A DNA stretch of 38,118 nucleotides, from positions 1-38,118 of the forward strand of contig WTGB01000081.1 in the NCBI GenBank assembly GCA_011523735.1, given 5' to 3'. Shown piece by piece: positions 32,176 to 38,118 of this stretch. The notes below the pieces were generated by a model. The model made no database searches. It was not told the origin of the DNA and worked only from the letters and a program-made list of their open reading frames with translations. This stretch comes from Chloroflexota bacterium. Lineage in GTDB: Bacteria; Chloroflexota; Anaerolineae; Aggregatilineales; Phototrophicaceae. Position 1 is the stretch's first letter. The number at the start of each line of letters is the position of its first letter. The position numbers and the translations under genes are program-made.

Positions 32176-33381
32176 ATGCCCACACTTGCCAACTACACAC
32201 AATTCGAAGGGCGCTATTGGGATACCGCCTCCATCCGCAACGCGCTGGATTATCAAGGCGTCAAAGCCCCGCACACCGGCGCGCCATACACCGAGGCGAT
32301 GCTGCTCGGCATAAGCGGCGGCGTCACCTTCGGCTATTTCACCTTTCACTACAAAGGCTACGATCCGCAAGTGAACCTGCTGACGCGCAATACCTTCGAT
32401 CCTATGGAGCGCATTTTCGACCGGCTGAAGCTGCCGCGGGAACTGCGGCGCAGCACCAGCCCCGCCAAGGGCCGCCAGAATCTCATCGACGCGCTGGAAG
32501 AAGGTTACGCGCCCATCGCCAGCCCGGACGGCTCCTTGCTGCCCTACAATGCCTTGCCCTATGACGAAGCCAACTGGTATACCATGCCTCTGGTCATATT
32601 TGGCTACGAGCCGGATAAAGGCGAAGCTTATATTTCCGACCGCAGCCGCGTCCCGCTAACTGTCAGCGCGGACGATCTCGATAAGGCGCGAGCGCGCGTC
32701 AAAAAGGACCGGCATGGCTTGATTTTGCTCGGCGCCCCGGACGATGCGCAATTGCCCGCCGCCATCCGCCAAGGCATTGCCGACTGCATCGCCTTGATGA
32801 CGGAGAAACCGCCGAAGGGCTCAGCCAAGAATTTTGGCCTGCGCGCCCTGCAACATTGGGCGGAAATGCTGGCGAAGACGAACAAAGGCAGTTGGGCGCG
32901 TGAATATGCCACTGGACGTCCGCTGCTGGCTGTCTTGATCAGTTCTTACACCTTTCTGGGTCCGGCCTTCGGCAAAACGCTCCAGGCTGAGCGGGATGTC
33001 TATGCCGATTTTCTCGCTGAAGCGGCGCAAATGCTGGGCGATGCGGCGCTCACAACTGCCGCGGAAGCCTATCGCGCTGCGGGCCTAGCCTGGCGGGACC
33101 TGCACCAGTGCTTGCTGCCCGCGGACGCGCCGATGTTGGGCGATGCCCGCGAAGCCATCGACCGCAAAACCGCGCTTTTCAGCGAGAGCGGCGCCGCGCA
33201 GTTGGATGAGATCATCGCCTGCTATCAGGTACTGCAAGCCCTGAAAGCCGAAGCGGAGACGGACTTCCCGCTCAGCGAAGCGGAAATCGCCGACCTGCGC
33301 GCCGGGGTTCGCGAGAACGTCTTGAAAGTTCATGATGCTGAAGAAGCGGCGCTTGGGGCGCTAAAGGCGGCGGTCGCTTGA
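32176..33381 (+). CDS. BtrH N-terminal-like / DUF4872-type protein
   Basis: The product is 401 aa. Residues 12-150 match the pattern of the BtrH N-terminal domain: DTASIRNALDYQGV (16-29), SEAM-like YTEAMLLGISGGVTFGYF (38-55), LPYNALPYD and a VIFGYE...AYISDRS strand pair. A helical C-terminal part (about 165-395) fits the DUF4872 region found after it. BtrH moves an acyl group from a carrier protein onto butirosin and has a papain-like fold; homologues usually have a cysteine just before the first helix (xCxTxALRN), but here that site reads WDTASIRN, without cysteine. Acyl transfer by a cysteine is therefore doubtful. No carrier protein or antibiotic gene is nearby. It is convergent with the following gene, 20 bases away. 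Confidence 0.75.
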   Translation: MPTLANYTQFEGRYWDTASIRNALDYQGVKAPHTGAPYTEAMLLGISGGVTFGYFTFHYKGYDPQVNLLTRNTFDPMERIFDRLKLPRELRRSTSPAKGRQNLIDALEEGYAPIASPDGSLLPYNALPYDEANWYTMPLVIFGYEPDKGEAYISDRSRVPLTVSADDLDKARARVKKDRHGLILLGAPDDAQLPAAIRQGIADCIALMTEKPPKGSAKNFGLRALQHWAEMLAKTNKGSWAREYATGRPLLAVLISSYTFLGPAFGKTLQAERDVYADFLAEAAQMLGDAALTTAAEAYRAAGLAWRDLHQCLLPADAPMLGDAREAIDRKTALFSESGAAQLDEIIACYQVLQALKAEAETDFPLSEAEIADLRAGVRENVLKVHDAEEAALGALKAAVA

Positions 33382-33401
33382 AAGCGCCCGGAAGCTACGG
33401 C

Positions 33402-36400
33402 TCAAGCGCCCCTGGACATGTACTCGTCGATAAAGCGGTCGAGATCTCGGCGGTTATTCTTCTGCAAAGCCTCAGTGAGTTCCACCAGGTCGAAGACATC
33501 TTCGCGTATATCGGGGAAGAAGGGGTTTTGACTGCGATGCACGCCGGACCACTCCAGCGCGTAGTGGCTCACGAGGTCGCCCGTTTGCCGGCTGGCCAGG
33601 CTGCCGAAGATGAATGATTCGAGGCAAGCGGGCAAGGGCGCCCAGGTTTCCGCGCGCCAGCTCACTACAACGTTACTGAACTCGTTGAGCGCCGAAATTG
33701 TCTCTTCTTTGAAATACAAGAACAGATAGCGATTGTGTGAGTAGTCAACCAGGATGTCCAACTCCGCATCGGAACAGCGGAGCAGCGGGTTTTCGGCGGA
33801 AGCTGGCGTCTGCTTCCGCACGCCGCTGTCAATGAGCTCGACGATCCGTTCGCGCGTATTTTGCAGTGCCGCACGGCCCTCCTCTTGGAGCGCAATATAG
33901 GGAATCTCGTCGTCGGCAAGATCGTGCAAGCGCAGCGCATCCACGGTAGAAATGTCGCTCGCGATCTGGTCAATGAGGAAGCCGACCTCGAGGGCTTCTG
34001 AACAAATGAGCATACGCGCCCAGACTTTTTTGCGCCATGCCAGCTTCTGCTTGATATAGCCAAAAAAGCCCAGTCTCTCTCTGCTGCTGCCTTCATCATC
34101 GATTATCTTGACATAAGTTGGCATGTTCTCATTTAAGCTGCGCAGTTCGGCCTCCGAGCAGGGAGGCATGCGGTTCATGTAAGGCCTGATAGCTTGAACC
34201 GTGCTGTCTTCTTCGGTAGTCAACGCGGAAACGATCGCTTGCAGCAGGTCGCCGCCGTTGAGGACGGCGCCCAAGACAGGAATATTGCTGGCGATGTTTG
34301 TGGCAAGATCAAAGGCGGGCAGGTCATCCAACTCGAAGACGATGACGCAGCGCGGCAAACTGGCGACCATGTCTTGACGCCACTGGATGCGCTTGTCCAC
34401 GTAATCGCGCAATCCAGCCGGGCGAGCTTTCAGGTCGGCTGCTTCGTCAAGGAGAGCTGCAAAGCCTGTCAGCGCCGCGCTGATGTTCGCTGTTTGCGCC
34501 GGCGAACAATGTTGCGTATGCGACACAATCTCCCCGGTATGCTGGCGCCGCCATTTGGGCGGCAGCTCGGCAGCGAAGATCTCGCCCAGGCGCGTATTCA
34601 GCAGCGTATCGCCAGCGATGATGTCCGCCAGCTTGTCCTCGGCGATAGCCGGGACATCAAAGACGATTCGATCACCGGCTGTGCGATAGATATGCAAGCC
34701 TATTTCGAAAGCTTCGGCGCAGTTGGGCAACTGCGGCCAGACATCGCTCCGCCATTCAATTTGCTCATCGCCAAATGCCGTCAGCGCTTCAAAGGAGTCC
34801 AGGCTTTGGCCCATGTCTAACAGAGCCAGGTAATCACCTAATATGCGAGACAACAGATCTAATTGTTCTCTGTTGCAGGAAGAAAGTTGGCCGCCGTAAT
34901 CCCAAACTACTTCGTGGGGACTGCTCTCGATCGCGGTCGCGCCCAGCAGCTTGAGCAATGCGGAACCATTCTTCTGTACGGCTTCGAAGTAGGGATTGGC
35001 GTCACGCAAGTAACCGGCGTGCGTCAGCCCAAACAAGGCGATGTAGTCATCAGGGATTTGGCTTATAAGCAGGCTGATTTCGTATGATTCCTTGCAGGAT
35101 GGCAGCGCCATCGGCAAGTCGTCTCGCCAGCCGAAAAGCGACTCTGCGACAACCAGAAAATTCCACATGCTGCCGAAGCCAGTCATGGACTCGCCGTACA
35201 GATGATATTGCGCCACAATGACCGCGAGCGCATCCAACTCGGCTTCGCTGCAATTACGCAGTCGCTGGGGCCTATCCCAAAACGGCGATCCGCCCAGCGT
35301 CCCATAATGCAGGCTTTCAGCAATTAAAGCCGCCGTTGTTAGCTTGTTGATGAAGGGATTGGATTCGAGTTCGAGGCCGGCGGCGCTGAAAGCCATCACT
35401 GCTGACAAGTCGCTGACAGCCTGGCTGAGCGCCAGCGCAACTTCAAGCGCTTCGGCGCAATTTGGCAAACCCTCCCAGAGCCGCTGACGCCATTCAACCT
35501 CGCTTTTGGCAAAGGCGATGTACTCTTCTATCGATGCAATGGAGCCAGGAAGGTCAAGGATCGCGCTGTATTCAGGGAGGCGTTGACGGATGGCTTCCTG
35601 CGTGTGCTCATTGCAGGAAGTCCACTTGGCAAGCGGGGCCGGCTCGACGGCAACGCTCTCGATGCGCTCAAAGATAACGCGCACACGGTCGTCATTGCGA
35701 TTGAAAACTTGATAGTAGGGATGGTTTTCTTGCGTCAGGCCGGCATAGATCAGAGCTGTGCCGGTGGTCACATCGGCAACCGCGCGATTCATCAACCAGA
35801 GCAATTCCGCCGCTTCGCGACAAGGGGGGAGAAGCTGAAAACCGTCTCGGTTGGGATAATGAATAGTGCCGTCTGCCTGCGGCTCCACCGTTTGCCGCGC
35901 CCAGTTCGCGCGCCATTCAAACTGCATTTGTACCAAGCCCAGGAGTTCGTACATTGAGCCGATCGCGGTCGAGTCATCTATGATCTCCCGATAGTCGGGC
36001 AAAAGCGGCGCCAGGCTGGCGAGTTGGGCGTCTGTGCAATCGGGCAGGGCGTCTTCCTCGGGCTTCAGTTCGTAGCGCCGTTCGCCACTGTCTATCAGGG
36101 CTTGCTGTTCGTCGACCATCTGCGTGAAGCGGTCGGGATAGAAGGAATCCGTCAGGAAAGCGCGCAAGGGGTTGTAGCGGGAAAGGTCCGTCGGGTCGGC
36201 GTCGAGTTTGGCGCGCAAGCCGAATTCCATAGCCTTGTAGGCAGCTCGCAGGCTAAGCTCGCGCTGCGTCTGCCAACTGAGTTCGATGGCTTCGGCGCAG
36301 CGTTCGTTGCTGGCCCAGTCCCGATCGCGCGAAGGCAAATGCGATTCGGCGAATTCGATGAGTTCTTCCGCTGTTTCCAACTCTTCCAGCCAGGAGAAAT

Positions 36401-36536
36401 AGGACTTGTAGAAAGGCACGGACACCAGGCTGGTAATCAGTTCCGATTCCCAGCAGGCGGGATATTCGTCTTGTGAAAGCGATGCGGGAATGAACATCAG
36501 AAGCAGGGCAAGGCCGAGGAAGGCAATCTTTCGCAT
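33402..36536 (-). CDS. Secreted protein of eight tandem two-cysteine helical repeats
   Basis: The product is 1044 aa from ATG 36536. Residues 1-21 are a signal peptide (KIAFLGLALLLMFIPASLS). The mature protein is eight units of about 115-140 aa. Each has exactly two cysteines: 28/80, 167/239, 308/360, 429/481, 554/606, 677/730, 793/845 and 921/971. Seven pairs are 50-53 residues apart; the second is 72 because of an insertion. The first cysteine sits in a CSEAELxxL-like motif, the second in WRxxxWxxLPxCxEAxE, after which a long helix and often an NPF/NPY turn follow. No free cysteine remains, so each unit is probably closed by one disulfide, fitting an extracellular mainly helical fold. No known family is recognised and function is unknown. 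It is divergent from the sugar-binding protein gene. Confidence 0.88.
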   Translation of the reverse strand: MRKIAFLGLALLLMFIPASLSQDEYPACWESELITSLVSVPFYKSYFSWLEELETAEELIEFAESHLPSRDRDWASNERCAEAIELSWQTQRELSLRAAYKAMEFGLRAKLDADPTDLSRYNPLRAFLTDSFYPDRFTQMVDEQQALIDSGERRYELKPEEDALPDCTDAQLASLAPLLPDYREIIDDSTAIGSMYELLGLVQMQFEWRANWARQTVEPQADGTIHYPNRDGFQLLPPCREAAELLWLMNRAVADVTTGTALIYAGLTQENHPYYQVFNRNDDRVRVIFERIESVAVEPAPLAKWTSCNEHTQEAIRQRLPEYSAILDLPGSIASIEEYIAFAKSEVEWRQRLWEGLPNCAEALEVALALSQAVSDLSAVMAFSAAGLELESNPFINKLTTAALIAESLHYGTLGGSPFWDRPQRLRNCSEAELDALAVIVAQYHLYGESMTGFGSMWNFLVVAESLFGWRDDLPMALPSCKESYEISLLISQIPDDYIALFGLTHAGYLRDANPYFEAVQKNGSALLKLLGATAIESSPHEVVWDYGGQLSSCNREQLDLLSRILGDYLALLDMGQSLDSFEALTAFGDEQIEWRSDVWPQLPNCAEAFEIGLHIYRTAGDRIVFDVPAIAEDKLADIIAGDTLLNTRLGEIFAAELPPKWRRQHTGEIVSHTQHCSPAQTANISAALTGFAALLDEAADLKARPAGLRDYVDKRIQWRQDMVASLPRCVIVFELDDLPAFDLATNIASNIPVLGAVLNGGDLLQAIVSALTTEEDSTVQAIRPYMNRMPPCSEAELRSLNENMPTYVKIIDDEGSSRERLGFFGYIKQKLAWRKKVWARMLICSEALEVGFLIDQIASDISTVDALRLHDLADDEIPYIALQEEGRAALQNTRERIVELIDSGVRKQTPASAENPLLRCSDAELDILVDYSHNRYLFLYFKEETISALNEFSNVVVSWRAETWAPLPACLESFIFGSLASRQTGDLVSHYALEWSGVHRSQNPFFPDIREDVFDLVELTEALQKNNRRDLDRFIDEYMSRGA

Positions 36537-36741
36537 GAGGGAACTCTCGTCAATTTCGCGAGCGGGTTTGGCAGGATTATGTCCGGTGTTTTTGCTGCGC
36601 GCCAGCTGCTGGCGAATAGCGCAGGCAGGGCGAATAGAAAGCGCCACAGGCTGCTGTTGTCAATTCTCGTGGACCTGCGGTATCATTGTCAAGATTCCTA
36701 CAATATTCCTAAGTATCAGACTGCATCAGGAGGTACAGCTA
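36537..36741. promoter_or_regulatory. Divergent control region before the solute-binding protein
   Basis: The 205-base gap lies between two divergent exported proteins. Rightward, TTGTCA at 36686-36691 has a weak partner TAAGTA at 36710-36715 (18-base spacer). A perfect AGGAGG (36728-36733) lies 8 bases before ATG 36742 and fixes the start of the binding protein. No clear leftward promoter was seen. Confidence 0.4.
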
Positions 36742-38040
36742 ATGAGCAAGAAACTCTCTAGACGCGATTTTTTGAAGCTCTCGGCGATGTCCAGCACAGC
36801 TACCGGCTTCGCCCTGCTCGGACTGCAACCGGTCGCGGCGCAAGCGGACGGGGCCGAGTTCTCATTGGCGATGGTGGACTGGAGCGATCCAGTACAGACC
36901 GCCTTTGAAGAGACGATCATCCCGCGCTTTATCGAGGAGAATCCCGGCGCCAGCGTGAGCATCAACTGGACCAATTGGGGGCGGTATAACGAAGAGATGA
37001 CGACGGCTTTCGCCTCCGGCGTGACGCCCGATGTCTTCCAGGGCGGCGCTGTTTGGGCACCTCAGATGGCGCGGCGCAATTGGGCGGTCCCGCTCAACGA
37101 TTTCATCAACGCCGACGAAGAATGGGATTGGGCTGATTTCCCGGCTGGCTTGCAAGCCGATGTCACCATCCGCGGCGATATCGTCGCCGTGCCTTACCGG
37201 CAGGATCTGCGCACCCTTTGGTACAACAAGGAGATGCTGGCGGAAGCCGGCTTTGACGAAGCGCCGACGACCTGGGAGGAATTCCTCGCTGTGGCGCAAG
37301 CGACCACCGTGCGCGACGGCGATGGCTTCGATGTCGAGGGTTACCACTTCTCTGACGCCAGCGGCAACTGGCAGCGTGATTGGCAGCCTTTCCTGATGTG
37401 GGTGCACATGGCTGATGGCAAATTCCTTAGCGACGACTTGACCGCCTGCGCCCTCGATGAGCCGGAGGCTCTGGAAGCGCTGGAATGGCTGGTAGCGCTG
37501 GTGCATGAGCATGAAGTGACGGCTTATCCGGGCTTGGACCCGCAGGGTGATCTCAATGTCTTGGCGGGTGGCAATGCCGCCATGCAACTGTCCAGCGCCG
37601 ATATGGAGCGCGTCATCAATCTTTACGCGCCAGATGAGAAGGAGACGATATACCCGACCCTGCCCTTGACTGGCAATGTCCAAGCGACGCATTCCTGGGT
37701 GAACAAATTCTTCATCTCCTCGCAGACGCCCGACGCCTCCGCTTCCTGGGGTTTCCTGCGCTTCATGACGCGCAAGGATATGCTTGAGGTTTACTCGGCT
37801 TCCAATAACAATACGCCGCCGCGGCTCTCGCTGTTGGAAGCGGACTACATGTCGGAAAAGCACAGGGTGGTATTGGAGTCGGCTGTCTATGCGCGCACCT
37901 TCCCGCAGCATCACAATCTAATCGCGCTCTTCCGCCCGATCGCGGCGGAACTGGAACAGGCGCTGAGCGGCAACAAGGCGCCGGCTGACGCCCTGGTCGA
38001 CGCGACCGCCGCCATCAACGAGATCATGGCGGACGACTAG
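36742..38040 (+). CDS. Tat-exported family 1 extracellular solute-binding protein (sugar ABC importer)
   Basis: The product is 432 aa from ATG 36742. A twin-arginine signal, SRRDFLK at 6-12 with a hydrophobic stretch and cleavage near PVAAQA, sends it out folded. The mature part has the family 1 pattern: FIEENPGASVSINWTNWGRY, VTPDVFQGG, WAVPLNDFI, VPYRQDLRTLWYNKEML, FDEAPTTWEEF and a WVNKFFISSQTPDASASWGF C-lobe segment. Such proteins capture oligosaccharides or monosaccharides for ABC importers. The two permease genes that usually follow are not in the window, and downstream sequence turns into repeats within 40 bases of the stop, so the operon may be cut by the window edge or the gene may be an orphan. 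Confidence 0.93.
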   Translation: MSKKLSRRDFLKLSAMSSTATGFALLGLQPVAAQADGAEFSLAMVDWSDPVQTAFEETIIPRFIEENPGASVSINWTNWGRYNEEMTTAFASGVTPDVFQGGAVWAPQMARRNWAVPLNDFINADEEWDWADFPAGLQADVTIRGDIVAVPYRQDLRTLWYNKEMLAEAGFDEAPTTWEEFLAVAQATTVRDGDGFDVEGYHFSDASGNWQRDWQPFLMWVHMADGKFLSDDLTACALDEPEALEALEWLVALVHEHEVTAYPGLDPQGDLNVLAGGNAAMQLSSADMERVINLYAPDEKETIYPTLPLTGNVQATHSWVNKFFISSQTPDASASWGFLRFMTRKDMLEVYSASNNNTPPRLSLLEADYMSEKHRVVLESAVYARTFPQHHNLIALFRPIAAELEQALSGNKAPADALVDATAAINEIMADD

Positions 38041-38041
38041 T

Positions 38042-38078
38042 GCCCTCACCCCCAAACCCCCTCTCCCACAAGGGGTGC
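38042..38078 (+). repeat. C-rich intergenic motif
   Basis: CCCTCACCCCCAAACCCC followed by CTCTCCCACAAGGGG follows the stop codon directly. Motifs of this kind recur between genes in several Chloroflexota and cyanobacterial genomes (from general knowledge, not searched). It runs straight into the right terminal repeat. Confidence 0.5.
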
Positions 38079-38118
38079 GCGTAGGTCGCGTAGACACTGA
38101 CCGCCGACACAGCACTAC
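38079..38118. repeat. Terminal direct repeat, right copy
   Basis: The last 40 bases match positions 1-40 at 38 of 40 positions in the same orientation. This copy follows the C-rich motif. See the left copy for the interpretation. Confidence 0.8.

Noticed and set aside
36862..37914. 350-codon minus-strand open frame opposite the solute-binding protein
   Set aside because: Antisense shadow; the plus-strand protein has a Tat signal and family motifs.

Overview
The window looks like chromosomal DNA of a free-living, GC-rich bacterium, most likely from Chloroflexota (Anaerolineae-like). This placement is an inference from the gene mix: exported FG-GAP/ASPIC protein, Tat-exported sugar-binding protein, HTH_42 winged-helix protein, several MFS permeases, large secreted repeat proteins, and dispersed palindromic intergenic repeats with a GTAGGGGCGA-loop-TCGCCC core. 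I see no rRNA, tRNA, CRISPR array, phage module or intact insertion sequence. Both ends carry a near-identical 40-nt direct repeat, so the window may be a contig broken at a dispersed repeat.

Layout. 1-3770: a secreted protein of ten tandem alpha/beta-barrel-like units, with its own promoter and terminator. 3788-8257 (minus): a self-inhibited class II Fic protein, an acyl-CoA dehydrogenase and a GT-C-like membrane protein. 8416-15093: an MFS permease, an HTH_42/AlkZ-like protein (minus), a lipoprotein cytochrome c with a four-helix membrane partner, MurJ, and an FHS-like MFS permease. 15097-17081: mannonate dehydratase divergent from an NAD-dependent epimerase/dehydratase. 17308-20510: a same-strand run of CNNM/CorC protein, cytidine deaminase, SnoaL-like protein and two tandem VOC paralogues, followed by a gene remnant. 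20717-24638 (minus): FGGY (xylulokinase-like) kinase, methyltransferase and sulfatase. 25002-28335: an operon of two ABC ATPases, one fused to an AbrB/SpoVT-like domain, and an exported FG-GAP/ASPIC protein, without an adjacent permease. 28428-29537: PfkB kinase. 29538-32175: a repeat-rich, gene-poor region containing one MFS gene. 32176-38040: a BtrH-like protein, a second giant secreted repeat protein (eight units, each with one cysteine pair), and a Tat-exported family 1 solute-binding protein.

How it fits together. Uptake and breakdown of carbohydrate is the main recurring theme: UxuA, a uronate-dehydrogenase-like SDR, an FHS-type permease, two sugar kinases of different folds, a sulfatase and a sugar-binding protein. 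They are spread over several transcription units rather than one operon. The parts least explained by known biology are the two secreted tandem-repeat proteins (275-3721 and 33402-36536) and the permease-less ABC/AbrB/FG-GAP operon. All function calls come from reading motifs by eye; no database search was run.
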